Shown here piece by piece: positions 24,187 through 33,223 of a DNA stretch of 35,167 bases; within the stretch, counting starts at the first letter, position 1; the number at the start of each line of letters is the position of its first letter. The DNA is from Rhodospirillales bacterium. GTDB lineage: Bacteria > Pseudomonadota > Alphaproteobacteria > Rhodospirillales > Casp-alpha2. The translations under genes were made by a program, and so were the position numbers. A model generated the notes under the pieces. It saw only the letters and a list, made by a program, of their open reading frames with translations. It had not been told where the DNA came from and ran no database searches. The DNA lies in assembly GCA_013203595.1 (NCBI GenBank), contig JABMNT010000207.1:1-35167 (forward strand), read 5' to 3'.

Positions 24187-24560
24187 GTGATTATGATTTC
24201 TACGTGGCCCATATCCGCTTCGTCGCCGGCAAAACCGCGCGCGAGACAGCCGTGGTTGCGCAGATGATGGACAAACTGATGGAACTCGCCGATCAGATTG
24301 AAAGCGGGCAGGCGATCGACGTGGCGTCGGCGGATGCACGGCTGGCTGGGCGCGCACTGGCCGGGGTTGCCGGATTCCTGCAACAGCATATTCTGCCGGA
24401 AGTCATCGCCGCTGGCAGCGCCCTGGCGGAAAGCCAGGTCCGCTGGGTGATCGATACATCCATGGCCTTGATGGCGACGCTTATGGTGCATGCGGAAAAG
24501 CAGCCGGACGGAGGCAGTTGCAGGCTGAAACTGCCGGACTCGCCGGATCTAAAAAATTAA
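24183..24560 (+). CDS. Small unknown protein coupled to the beta-hydroxyacid dehydrogenase
   Basis: Predicted protein of 125 residues, soluble, mostly helical, acidic in the first half. It has no signal peptide and no known domain that I recognise. Translational coupling with the preceding dehydrogenase (ATGA overlap) supports it as real and suggests that the two act together, for example as an accessory subunit. Its stop (24558-24560) overlaps that of the convergent deaminase gene within TTAA at 24557-24560. Residues 5-60 contain a YVAHIRFVAGKTARETA segment that could begin a helical bundle. Confidence 0.7.
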   Translation: MSDYDFYVAHIRFVAGKTARETAVVAQMMDKLMELADQIESGQAIDVASADARLAGRALAGVAGFLQQHILPEVIAAGSALAESQVRWVIDTSMALMATLMVHAEKQPDGGSCRLKLPDSPDLKN

Positions 24561-25576
24561 CGGCTAATCTGTGCCTGACGGGCGATTTCAGCCAGGTGGG
24601 TTTGTTTCTGCTCCGGGCTCAAAAATGATCCGTTTATGGAGTTTTCAGCCAGGGTGACGATGTCCGCCTGCTGTAAATCGAGAGCCGATGCCACGGCAAT
24701 GAAGTTAGCAAGAAGATAGCCGCCGAAATAGGCCGGGTCGTCCGAATTGACGGTTGGCGAAAGTCCCGCATCCAGCATTTTCTTCAGCGGATGGTGCTTG
24801 AGATCATCAACAACACAGAGACGCAGGTTGGACAGGGGGCAAACCGTCAGGGTCAAACCCAGCCGCTTGATGTCGGCAACCAGCCCGGGGTCTTCAAGGG
24901 CGCGGTTGCCATGATCGATGCGGTCGATTTTCAGAACCTCGATGGCATCACGGACATAGGCGGGCGGGCCTTCCTCGCCGGCATGGGCGACCGTTTTCAG
25001 GCCGGCATCGCGGGCCCGGGCGAAGACCTGCTCGAACTTGGCCGGTGGGTTTCCCTGTTCCGACGAATCGAGGCCGACGCCGATGATCCGGCCATCGGCG
25101 AAATACGGTTCGGCCTGGGCAAAACTGGCAAAAGCCTCCTGTTCCGAAAGATGGCGCAGGAAACACATGATCAGCTGCGCGGTTATGCCGAAGCTGGTTT
25201 CACCCTGCCTGAGCGCCGCGCCAATGCCATCGGCGGCAACGGCAAAGGGCAGGCCGCGCGCCGTGTGCCCCTGCGGATCGAAAAAAACTTCCACATGAAC
25301 GACACCATCATCCCGGCAGCGTTCCAGATAGGCCATGGTCAGGTCGTAAAAATCCTGCTCGGTTCTGAGCACGTTCATGCCCGCATAGTAAATATCGAGA
25401 AAGTCCTGCAGTTCGGTGAACTGGTAGGCCTGGCGGATTTCGTCAATCGATTTAAACCCCAGGTCGACCTTGTTTTTACGCGCCAGCGCCATCATCAATT
25501 CGAGCTCGAGCGCGCCTTCCAGATGCAGGTGCAATTCGGCTTTTGGCAGTTGTCTGATAAAATCTGTGGTGACCAT
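24557..25576 (-). CDS. add: Adenosine/adenine deaminase
   Basis: Predicted protein of 339 residues starting at the ATG complementary to 25574-25576, backed by AGGAA upstream on this strand; the longer open frame adds 26 residues with no similarity. KAELHLHLEGALE supplies the two zinc histidines (HxH) of the deaminase barrel. HAGEEGPPAYV supplies the third zinc His and the catalytic Glu, RIDHGNRA the catalytic-loop His, and VNSDDPAYFGGY the final Asp. The sequence around FFDPQGHTARG and GVGLDSSEQGNPPAKF is closer to the adenine deaminase branch (PA0148/Aah1-like) than to classical adenosine deaminase, so adenine to hypoxanthine is the likelier reaction in purine salvage. It is divergent from glnS. 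Confidence 0.93.
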   Translation of the reverse strand: MVTTDFIRQLPKAELHLHLEGALELELMMALARKNKVDLGFKSIDEIRQAYQFTELQDFLDIYYAGMNVLRTEQDFYDLTMAYLERCRDDGVVHVEVFFDPQGHTARGLPFAVAADGIGAALRQGETSFGITAQLIMCFLRHLSEQEAFASFAQAEPYFADGRIIGVGLDSSEQGNPPAKFEQVFARARDAGLKTVAHAGEEGPPAYVRDAIEVLKIDRIDHGNRALEDPGLVADIKRLGLTLTVCPLSNLRLCVVDDLKHHPLKKMLDAGLSPTVNSDDPAYFGGYLLANFIAVASALDLQQADIVTLAENSINGSFLSPEQKQTHLAEIARQAQISR

Positions 25577-25789
25577 TTGATTTCCTGTTGTCAATTCGGA
25601 TTGGCTACATGTGCTCCAATTCATTGATATGAGCGACCGGTTGACGCAATTCATGCACTTTGCATATCAAAAAGGGAAGCAGGAGTTTATTGTACGCGGG
25701 AAATCGGGCTTTTATCCACGAATTTCCATGATAAGAACGCATTGCAAACCGCCAGTGGGGCGATGCAGTGTTAACGGAGACTTTACCCT

Positions 25790-27490
25790 ATGAGTGAAAC
25801 CGCGCCGTCCCCGGCTGAAGGTGTCAAAGATTTTGTCCGCGACGTCATCCGTGAAGACCTGGCATCAGGTCGTGTGGCCGAAGTCGTTACCCGGTTCCCG
25901 CCCGAGCCCAACGGTTATCTGCATATTGGTCACGCCAAGTCGATTTGTCTGAATTTTGGAATTGCTTCGGAATTTGGTGGCCGCTGTCATTTGCGGTTTG
26001 ATGATACCAATCCGACAAAGGAAGAAATCGAATATATAGACGCCATTCAGGAAGATGTGCGCTGGCTTGGTTTTGACTGGGGTGAGCACTTATATTTTGC
26101 ATCTGATAATTTCGATAAGCTGTACGGCTATGCGGTTCATCTGATTGAACAGGACAAAGCCTATGTCGATGATTTGAGCCCCGATGAAATCCGCGAATAC
26201 CGGGGAACCCTGACCAAGCCCGGTACGGAAAGCCCCAGCAGAAACCGCACTGTCAGTGAAAATCTGGATCTGTTCGCGCGCATGAAAGCCGGTGAATTTG
26301 CTGATGGCAGCCATGTCCTGCGCGCCAAAATTGACATGGCGTCGGGCAATATGAACATGCGTGATCCGGTTTTGTACCGTATTCTGAACGCCACACATCC
26401 GCGAACCGGCGATGCCTGGCATATCTATCCAACCTATGATTTCGCGCACGGTCAATCCGATGCCATCGAAGGTATCACCCATTCCGTTTGCACTCTGGAA
26501 TTTGAAGACCACCGGCCGCTCTATGACTGGCTGATCAAAAACACGCCGGTGCCATCGACACCGCATCAGTATGAGTTTGCCCGCCTCAACCTGACCTATT
26601 CCGTTCTCTCAAAACGCAAATTGATGCAATTGGTCAACGAAGGTCATGTGGAAGGCTGGGACGATCCCAGAATGCCGACCATTTCCGGTTACCGACGTCG
26701 TGGAATTCCGGCGGCGGCGCTGCGCGATTTTGCCCAGCGCATCGGCGTTACCAAAAGCGACAGTACCGTTGAAGTGGAGTTGTTGAATCATTGTGTGAGG
26801 GACCATCTCAACAAAGCTGCGGAACGGCGGTTGGCCGTACTGAAACCGCTGAAAGTGGTTATTGAGAACTATCCGGAAGGCCAGACCGAGGAGATTGATG
26901 CGATCAATAACCCGGAAGATGAAACTGCCGGAAAACGAAAAGTTGCCTTTTCGCGCGAGCTCTATATCGAGCAGGACGACTTTATGGAAGATCCGCCTAA
27001 AAAGTTTTTCCGCCTGGGCCCGGGCCGCGAAGTGCGCTTCCGTTATGCCTATTTCATTACCTGCCGGGAGGCGATCAAGGACGATGATGGCAATATTATA
27101 GAGCTGCGGTGTACCTATGATCCCGAAACCCGCGGTGGTAACGCGCCGGACGGGCGCAAGGTAAAGGGAACTATTCATTGGGTTTCCGCCGCGCATGCCA
27201 TCGATGCCGAAATCAATATGTATGATCATCTGTTTAACCGCCCTGACCCGGGTGCCGAAGTTGATTTTTTGAACGATATCAACGCGGCATCAAAAACCGT
27301 CCTGACCGGATGCAAGCTGGAGCCGTCGCTGGCCCAAACCAAGGTTGGCGAAGCCGTTCAGTTTGAACGGCAGGGTTATTTTGCCCTTGATCGGACTTCC
27401 CGCGCCGACCATTTGGTCTATAATCAGACCATGGCCCTACGTGATGGGTGGGCAAAAATTCAGGCTAAGGAGAAAAGCGGCGGTAAATAG
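25790..27490 (+). CDS. glnS: Glutaminyl-tRNA synthetase
   Basis: Predicted protein of 566 residues. [20 protein letters not shown] contains the class I HIGH motif (His45-His48) in the form specific to GlnRS/GluRS, and VLSKRKL is the KMSKS-equivalent loop. The [28 protein letters not shown] block, [20 protein letters not shown] and the two-barrel anticodon-binding C-terminus ([15 protein letters not shown], and [13 protein letters not shown] near the end) identify GlnRS rather than GluRS. Length is normal for the bacterial enzyme. GGAG lies about 10 bases before ATG 25790. Many alphaproteobacteria lack GlnRS and make Gln-tRNA with GatCAB, so its presence is informative about lineage or transfer. 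It is followed after 23 bases by the response-regulator gene. Confidence 0.97.
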   Translation: MSETAPSPAEGVKDFVRDVIREDLASGRVAEVVTRFPPEPNGYLHIGHAKSICLNFGIASEFGGRCHLRFDDTNPTKEEIEYIDAIQEDVRWLGFDWGEHLYFASDNFDKLYGYAVHLIEQDKAYVDDLSPDEIREYRGTLTKPGTESPSRNRTVSENLDLFARMKAGEFADGSHVLRAKIDMASGNMNMRDPVLYRILNATHPRTGDAWHIYPTYDFAHGQSDAIEGITHSVCTLEFEDHRPLYDWLIKNTPVPSTPHQYEFARLNLTYSVLSKRKLMQLVNEGHVEGWDDPRMPTISGYRRRGIPAAALRDFAQRIGVTKSDSTVEVELLNHCVRDHLNKAAERRLAVLKPLKVVIENYPEGQTEEIDAINNPEDETAGKRKVAFSRELYIEQDDFMEDPPKKFFRLGPGREVRFRYAYFITCREAIKDDDGNIIELRCTYDPETRGGNAPDGRKVKGTIHWVSAAHAIDAEINMYDHLFNRPDPGAEVDFLNDINAASKTVLTGCKLEPSLAQTKVGEAVQFERQGYFALDRTSRADHLVYNQTMALRDGWAKIQAKEKSGGK

Positions 27491-27513
27491 AACCTGACGC
27501 TTTTTCGCGGGGG

Positions 27514-28590
27514 ATGTCTTTAGAATATAATTTTCAGCATATTCATATCCTGCTGGTCGAGGATAACGTCTATGTGCGGCGAATTCTTGACAGTGTTTTA
27601 CGGCAGCTGACGGTCGGTGGTGTGACCACGGCGATCAACGGGGTTGATGCGATCGAGCAGTTGAAGTCGAGCGGCGCCGGGGTTGCTGGCGGCTCGCGTT
27701 TCGACATTATTATTTCTGACATGGTGATGGCGCCGATTGACGGTCTGCTGCTTTTGAAGTGGGTCCGCGAAAGCCGGGATTCCCCCAATAGGTTCATGCC
27801 GTTCATCATGATGTCGGGGGCCGCCGATGATATCAATGTGCAAAAGGCCCGGGATCAGGGAATTAACGAGTTTCTGGCCAAGCCGTTTTCTGCGGTCGCG
27901 GTATGTGAGCGGTTGTTGCAGTTGATCGATCAACCCCGGCAGTTTGTCGCGACGACTGCTTATTTTGGCCCCGACCGTCATCGTCGCCGGGAAGGACACC
28001 AGGCCGATGACCGGCGCGAGACCACGGAAGATGACGCAACGGTTGTCTATTCATCGGACCGGGTGGTTCGGCCAAAGGAGCCGGATCAGGTCTATTATTT
28101 CAGGCTGCCCAACCGATTGCGCGAAAAGGCCGGCGGTGCCGGGGCCAAGGGCAAGGGTAGCCTGCCGGTCCAGGCCCTGGATGAAGCGGATGGAACCCTG
28201 CAGCGCAATGCCTTCGAATTTCATGACTGGGCCCAGGACTATCTGTCGATGATGTCCCGGATTTGCGACAAGGCCCTTGAACTGCCGGAGGAAAAGCGGC
28301 GCAAGGCGTTCGAAAAGATTAACGAAATTGCCCACGAACTGCGCGGGCAGGGGGGAACCTTCGGTTATCCGTTGATTACCTCCGTCGGCAAAATGCTGTA
28401 CGGCATTACCGGCTTCGCCTGTTCGATGGATGACATGGCTATTCGCATTGTGAAGGCCCATATTGACGTCATGCGTGTAGTTTTCAGAGATCAGGTGTCC
28501 GGGGACGGCGGCGAAATTGGTCGCGAACTGATAAAAACCCTGATCCGGGCGATCAGACAGGAACAATTGGGGGGATCAGTCGCTGAATAG
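27514..28590 (+). CDS. Response regulator with C-terminal Hpt-like helical domain
   Basis: Predicted protein of 358 residues. Residues 10-140 are a receiver domain: acidic pair in LLVEDN, phosphoacceptor Asp69 (IIISDMVMAPIDG), conserved Ser/Thr region in IMMSGAAD, and Lys in FLAKPFS. A charged, Arg-rich linker (150-190) follows. The C-terminal part (about 235-345) is helical with INEIAHELRGQGGTFGYPLI, where His274 sits in the H-x-L-R/K-G-x-G-x-x-F/Y-G pattern of histidine phosphotransfer (Hpt) proteins. No DNA-binding or enzymatic output domain is visible, so it may relay phosphate between proteins. The start at 27514 has GGGGG directly in front of ATG, unusually close. It lies 23 bases after glnS and 22 before mnmC, a probable operon. 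Confidence 0.88.
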   Translation: MSLEYNFQHIHILLVEDNVYVRRILDSVLRQLTVGGVTTAINGVDAIEQLKSSGAGVAGGSRFDIIISDMVMAPIDGLLLLKWVRESRDSPNRFMPFIMMSGAADDINVQKARDQGINEFLAKPFSAVAVCERLLQLIDQPRQFVATTAYFGPDRHRRREGHQADDRRETTEDDATVVYSSDRVVRPKEPDQVYYFRLPNRLREKAGGAGAKGKGSLPVQALDEADGTLQRNAFEFHDWAQDYLSMMSRICDKALELPEEKRRKAFEKINEIAHELRGQGGTFGYPLITSVGKMLYGITGFACSMDDMAIRIVKAHIDVMRVVFRDQVSGDGGEIGRELIKTLIRAIRQEQLGGSVAE

Positions 28591-28612
28591 CCGGGCCATC
28601 TGTTCTCCGGAC

Positions 28613-30562
28613 TTGATTTGGAAAGACGGCGCGGTTCCCTATTCCCGGGAATTTCAGGATGTTTACTATTCGACCGTTGATGCCGCCGCCGAGCGGAGAC
28701 ATGTGTTTCTATCGGGCATCGGTGCTCCTGAATGTTGGGCCGGCCGGTCTGAATATGTGATCGCTGAAACCGGATTTGGTGCCGGTTTGACTTTTCTGCT
28801 GGCCTGCAGGCTTTGGCAACAGACCCGTGGTGCGGCGGCCCGGCTGTTTTATATCGCCGTGGAGAACGCGCCGCTGTCGTGCAGCGATTTGCTAAAAGCC
28901 CATGCCCCCTATCCGGAACTGGCTCCCTTGTCTGCACAATTGCGTGCTGCCTATCCGGTGCGACACCCGGGTTATCACCAGATCCTGCTGGACGGCGGGC
29001 GGATTGAACTGCTTTTGCTGTTCGGCGCAGCCGAAGAGATGCTGGCGGGATTGTCAGCGACTGCGGATGCCTGGTTCCTGGATGGCTTTGCACCGAACAG
29101 GAATCCCGGCATGTGGAGCCCCCGGGTTTTTTCGGCGATTGCGGAACGTTCGAAAAAGCAGACCCGCCTGGCCACCTATACAACCGCCCGGGCGGTTCAG
29201 GACGGCCTCAGGCAGGCGGGCTTTGACTGTCGCAAGGTGGCGGGATTTGCCGGCAAAAGAGAATCACTGAGCGGCGTTAAATCGGCTGACGATCCGGCAC
29301 CGCGCCGGGCACCCTGGTATCGCCGTTCGGCCCCCCTGCGGCGCGGCGCAAGCGTTGCCGTCATCGGAGCCGGTATTTCCGGTGCCTGTATGGGGGCCGC
29401 CCTGCAGCGGGCCGGTGCTGATGTGACTGTGATTGATTCCCATGCCGGTCCGGCCGGCGAGGCGTCGGGAAATCCGGGCGGACTTATTCAGCCCCGGCCC
29501 GGCGGGGGCAATGCGGCCTACGAACGGCTGCAGACCGGCGCCTATTTCCACGCATTACGGGCCTATGACGCGATCCCTGACGGCCATGATTTCTGGATTG
29601 GCGAGCGCGGTGTCCTGTCCTTTGCCAGGGACGATGCCTTCCTGTCGCGCCATCGCGACTGGCTGTCGGCGGGGGGATTGCCGGACGCCCATGGCCGGGC
29701 CGTGGATAAGGGCGCCGTTGACGACATTGCCGGCATAAAAATTGGCATGGCGGCAACCTGGTTTCCCGAGGCCGGAACCCTGAACCCCGGTTTGATCTGC
29801 CGGGCCCTGCTGGCCTCTCTGCCCACCCGCTATGGCCTTACCATCAATAAAATCGTTGCCTGTGATGGTGGCTGGGCATTGCTTGATGCCGACCAGCACC
29901 AGCACCTGGTGGTTGATGCGGTTGTCCTGGCCAATGGCCATGCCGCGTCGCAACTGTGCCCGGATGGTCCGATCCCGCTCTATGCCAAACGCGGACAAAT
30001 CAGCTATATGCGGGCGTCTACCGCTTCCTCTGCACTGCGGGTTGGACTCAGTTATGGCGGCTACGCCACACCGGCCCTGCAGGAAGCCGGCAACAAAAGC
30101 CATATTCTGGGCGCGACCTATCAGCAGTGGACAGATTTCGAATCGAAGGCATGGCAACAGCTGCAGGACGCTGATCATGCGGAAAATCAGAACCTGGTTG
30201 GTGCCCGTCTGCCCGCCTTGGCGGCGATCCTGGCAGGGCCCATAACCGGAGGGCGGGCGACCCTGAGGACGACGACGACAGATCATTTGCCGGTGGTCGG
30301 TCCGGCCTTCAACACGGCCGCTTACCAGCGCGACTATGGCGACCTGCGCCATGGCAGACCGCCGGGCTCTTATCCGGATGCCGGTTATACGGCCGGCGTT
30401 TATGTACTTTCGGCTCTGGGTTCGCGCGGATTTGCCCTGGCCCCGTTGCTGGCGAGTGTATTGGTTGCGGAAATGGCGGGAACCCCCTTGCCTGTTGATG
30501 AAACGGTTCATAATTTGGTTCATCCGGCACGATTTCTGGTGCGTCAGCTAAAACGGGGGTAA
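28613..30562 (+). CDS. mnmC: Bifunctional tRNA wobble-uridine modification enzyme MnmC
   Basis: Predicted protein of 649 residues. The N-terminal 235 residues are the SAM-dependent methyltransferase part (VIAETGFGAGLTFLLACRL and DAWFLDGFAPNRNPGMWSP, the D-G-F-A-P-x-x-N-P-x-x-W signature). Residues 245-649 are the FAD-dependent oxidoreductase part with a Rossmann start (VAVIGAGISGACMGAAL), SGNPGGLIQPRP, and a C-terminal ALGSRGFALAPLLA. The two halves convert cmnm5s2U to nm5s2U and then to mnm5s2U at tRNA position 34. The annotated start is TTG 28613; similarity in frame (SPDLIWKDG) seems to begin a few codons earlier, so the true start may lie upstream, with no obvious start codon there. It lies between the response regulator and a creatininase-like gene. 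Confidence 0.93.
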   Translation: MIWKDGAVPYSREFQDVYYSTVDAAAERRHVFLSGIGAPECWAGRSEYVIAETGFGAGLTFLLACRLWQQTRGAAARLFYIAVENAPLSCSDLLKAHAPYPELAPLSAQLRAAYPVRHPGYHQILLDGGRIELLLLFGAAEEMLAGLSATADAWFLDGFAPNRNPGMWSPRVFSAIAERSKKQTRLATYTTARAVQDGLRQAGFDCRKVAGFAGKRESLSGVKSADDPAPRRAPWYRRSAPLRRGASVAVIGAGISGACMGAALQRAGADVTVIDSHAGPAGEASGNPGGLIQPRPGGGNAAYERLQTGAYFHALRAYDAIPDGHDFWIGERGVLSFARDDAFLSRHRDWLSAGGLPDAHGRAVDKGAVDDIAGIKIGMAATWFPEAGTLNPGLICRALLASLPTRYGLTINKIVACDGGWALLDADQHQHLVVDAVVLANGHAASQLCPDGPIPLYAKRGQISYMRASTASSALRVGLSYGGYATPALQEAGNKSHILGATYQQWTDFESKAWQQLQDADHAENQNLVGARLPALAAILAGPITGGRATLRTTTTDHLPVVGPAFNTAAYQRDYGDLRHGRPPGSYPDAGYTAGVYVLSALGSRGFALAPLLASVLVAEMAGTPLPVDETVHNLVHPARFLVRQLKRG

Positions 30563-30563
30563 T

Positions 30564-31361
30564 ATGTCGCCAACGCAAACCGCGCAAGGATCGGAATTAC
30601 CAATGAAACTGCAGATGTGTGCATGGCCGGAAGTCGATGCTTATTTGAAGGAAAGCACCGGGATCATTATTCCCGTTGGCTCCACGGAACAGCATGGACC
30701 GACGGGGTTTATCGGAACGGATGCCCTGTGTCCGGAACTTCTGGCCTTTGAAATTGGCGAGCGCCTGGGGGTAATGGTGGCACCGACAATCAGTATCGGC
30801 ATGGCCCAGCACCATTTGGGGTTTTCGGGCTCGATTACGCTGCGACCGACCACACTGATCGCGGTGGTCTGCGATATCATCAATTCGCTGACCCGCCATG
30901 GGTTCGACCGGTTTTTCTTCCTGAACGGTCATGGCGGAAATATCGCATCCCTGAACGCGGCATTTTCGGAAATATACGCCGAAAGCAGTCTGGGAACGGC
31001 CGGCGCGAACCGGCCCGCCGTTCGCTGTCATGTGGAGAACTGGTGGAATGGCGAGGCCATAAAGGGGATCTCTGAAAAATATTTTGCCGAAGCCGAGGGA
31101 AGCCATGCCACGGCATCGGAAGTCGCCCTGACCTACTATGGGTACCCGGAAGACGCGGCCCGTATCCGCCAGGACCGTCTTTCCCCGAGAATTGCCCCGG
31201 AAGGCCCGATTTATGATGCCGATGATTACCGCAGGCGCTTCCCGGACGGGCGGATCGGGTCCGATCCGACCCTGGCGACAGCAGAAATTGGTGCGGAATT
31301 GTTTGAAGCCTCGGTAACGGGAATTGGCAAGAAGTACCATCAATTTTTGGTTGGAGAATAA
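30564..31361 (+). CDS. Creatininase family amidohydrolase
   Basis: Predicted protein of 265 residues from ATG 30564, which has GGGGG five bases upstream; ATG 30603 is an in-frame alternative. Metal ligands of the family are present: Glu42 and His44 in STEQHGP, Asp53 in GTDAL, His123 in LNGHGGN, and the later SHATASE segment (His181, Glu186) where creatininases have HAxxxE. The family includes creatininase, the archaeal FAPy deformylase ArfB and MftE-like peptidases. There is no creatinase or other creatine gene nearby, so the substrate is open. The start is 2 bases after the mnmC stop, hence the same transcript. No terminator is obvious after it. Confidence 0.9.
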   Translation: MSPTQTAQGSELPMKLQMCAWPEVDAYLKESTGIIIPVGSTEQHGPTGFIGTDALCPELLAFEIGERLGVMVAPTISIGMAQHHLGFSGSITLRPTTLIAVVCDIINSLTRHGFDRFFFLNGHGGNIASLNAAFSEIYAESSLGTAGANRPAVRCHVENWWNGEAIKGISEKYFAEAEGSHATASEVALTYYGYPEDAARIRQDRLSPRIAPEGPIYDADDYRRRFPDGRIGSDPTLATAEIGAELFEASVTGIGKKYHQFLVGE

Positions 31362-31474
31362 TCAATAATATGCAACTATAAGGTTATGGTTGTGCCTTGA
31401 TGTGCGATTAACTGGTTATGTGCTTGCTTAAGAGTTCTTGGGCCAACCTGAAATAACAGCAAGGAACGAAGAGA

Positions 31475-33223
31475 TTGACTGTTCGTAACGCCCCTGTTGT
31501 TGCGCGTAGAAAAGCCGTTATCGACCATATAAACGAGAACTATCGCTACCGCGACAGCCAGATCGTTATCTCCTTTCAAAAACATATTGCCGCCTATCTG
31601 GCAGAAAAAGCACATGCCTATGTTTCCAAAACGACATGGGAGATCATCTATTTTCTGTGCAGCGGACTTTATTCAAACGCGACGGTTGCCGTATCGGATA
31701 TATATTCGTCCATAGATGTTTCAAAAACGGCTGTCATACGCTGTTTAAATCGGCTGGAAGCGCGCAGAATTATCGAAAAAAATCATGATCCGGCGGACAA
31801 ACGACGCAGACTTATCAGCTTTACAGACGCATTCGCAAAGCAGGTTGCTGCAGCAGCCGACGAATGCGCTCATAAGTATGGCGATATCATCAGAGAATTG
31901 GAGCCTATTTTAACAGCCGGGACGTCTGACCGCCTGCACGAGCGGTTGGCCAAAATTGAAGAATATGCGGAGGTTTCTTCAGACTGGTTTTGGGAGACCG
32001 ATGAAAATCATCAGTTCACCTGGTTTTCCGAAAGTCTTTCAGCCCATATCAACTACAATTATCACCGAACCCTGGGTTCTAAACGGTCGGATTATCATGT
32101 GCCGGTGACGGCCCGGGAACGGCTTGAAATAGAACGTCATTTCGAGGACCTGGATGCCGGTCGACCATTTCGCGACTTTGTTTACCGGGTCTCGTTCGAC
32201 GACTACGATGGTTTTGTCTGGTGCGCCATAACCGGCAATCCGATTTTTGACGAAGAGGGGAATTTCAGAGGGTATTTTGGCAGTGGCAGGGATGTAACCG
32301 AACGCCACGAAAGCCTTGAAGTCCTGCAGCGCAATGAAGAGCGCCTGCGCCGGTTTAATGATCTGGCCGTCGACTGGAGCTGGGTTTTGGATCGTGACTA
32401 CAGGTATACGTGGTATTCAAACGGCAGGCGGTCGTTGGTGAATGGGTTTCACCAGGAACTCAGAGGATCCCTGCTGTGGGAATGTTTTTCACCCGGCTGC
32501 ACGGCAGGTCGGCAACGGCATAAAAAACTGCGCGATGACCTGACTGCCCAACGCCCGTTTTATGATGTTTTATCGCGTGTGGTGGATGGGCCCCAATGGA
32601 ATGTTGTCTGGCATTCAAACAGCGGGATACCTGTTTTCGACACGGTTGGAGAATTTGAAGGGTATCACGGGGTTTGCATTGATGTCACCCGCCAGACCCA
32701 AACCAGGATTTCACATAGTTCGCAAAAATCCATATTGGAAAAACTGGTTCGCGGTCAACCGGCTTCACCTCTGATACCAAATGCCCTGGATATAATCGAA
32801 AAGTTGCGGCCCGGTCTGCCGGTCAGCCTGTATCTCCAGGCCGACGGGGCTTACCCGCTCTATCGGGGGATCAACGGGGGAGAAAGGGGCTGCCTTGGGG
32901 GAAAAATTGAAAACCTGTCGGATTTCGTGGAACTGCAATCCAGCTCTGCGGAAAACAGTGTGATCGTAACCGAGGGGGAAGCCGAAACACAGTTCACATT
33001 TTACCGGCTGCCCCTGACAGACGGCTCAAAACACCCGGATAGGGACGCCTGGCTTGTGCCGTTCTGCGAACGTGAGGGAACCTATCAGTGTGCGTTGGTG
33101 GTCGCGTTTGATAAACAGACAGCGGTTGGCGACGTCGAGAAGTCCCTGCTCATGGATGTGTGCAATCTTATTGAACTGATCGTCGAGACGTCGCCGTCAC
33201 ATCCGACCCAAAGCACAGATTAG
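31475..33223 (+). CDS. MarR-type winged-helix protein fused to two PAS domains
   Basis: Predicted protein of 582 residues from TTG 31475, supported by AAGGA 14 bases upstream. Residues about 45-150 form a MarR-like winged helix: TTWEIIYFLCSGLYSNATVA, then DIYSSIDVSKTAVIRCLNRL as the recognition region, and the wing IIEKNHDPADKRRRLIS. PAS1 spans about 165-285 (SSDWFWETDENHQFTWFSES to YFGSGRDVTERHES), PAS2 about 290-415 (DLAVDWSWVLDRDYRYTWYSN to GYHGVCIDVTRQT). The last 160 residues are not recognised. Such a protein would sense a small molecule, redox state or light through PAS and bind DNA directly, a one-component regulator of unusual layout. It is convergent with the MoaD/AOR genes, overlapping the moaD stop. 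Targets are unknown. Confidence 0.85.
   Translation: MTVRNAPVVARRKAVIDHINENYRYRDSQIVISFQKHIAAYLAEKAHAYVSKTTWEIIYFLCSGLYSNATVAVSDIYSSIDVSKTAVIRCLNRLEARRIIEKNHDPADKRRRLISFTDAFAKQVAAAADECAHKYGDIIRELEPILTAGTSDRLHERLAKIEEYAEVSSDWFWETDENHQFTWFSESLSAHINYNYHRTLGSKRSDYHVPVTARERLEIERHFEDLDAGRPFRDFVYRVSFDDYDGFVWCAITGNPIFDEEGNFRGYFGSGRDVTERHESLEVLQRNEERLRRFNDLAVDWSWVLDRDYRYTWYSNGRRSLVNGFHQELRGSLLWECFSPGCTAGRQRHKKLRDDLTAQRPFYDVLSRVVDGPQWNVVWHSNSGIPVFDTVGEFEGYHGVCIDVTRQTQTRISHSSQKSILEKLVRGQPASPLIPNALDIIEKLRPGLPVSLYLQADGAYPLYRGINGGERGCLGGKIENLSDFVELQSSSAENSVIVTEGEAETQFTFYRLPLTDGSKHPDRDAWLVPFCEREGTYQCALVVAFDKQTAVGDVEKSLLMDVCNLIELIVETSPSHPTQSTD

Noticed and set aside
24791-25627. Long plus-strand open frame of 278 codons antisense to the deaminase gene
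   Set aside because: The minus strand encodes a complete deaminase with all catalytic residues; the plus-strand product shows no domain or start signal.
27598-27999. Minus-strand open frame under the receiver domain
   Set aside because: It is a shadow of the strongly supported response-regulator gene; composition is typical of the antisense of GC-rich coding DNA.
31374-31420. AAC-6-GTT dyad and GGTTATG direct repeats 32 bases apart before the MarR-PAS gene
   Set aside because: The outer arms match the TetR operator poorly (about 4 of 7 and 5 of 7), so it was not added to that regulon; it might be an autoregulatory site for MarR-PAS but the evidence is thin.
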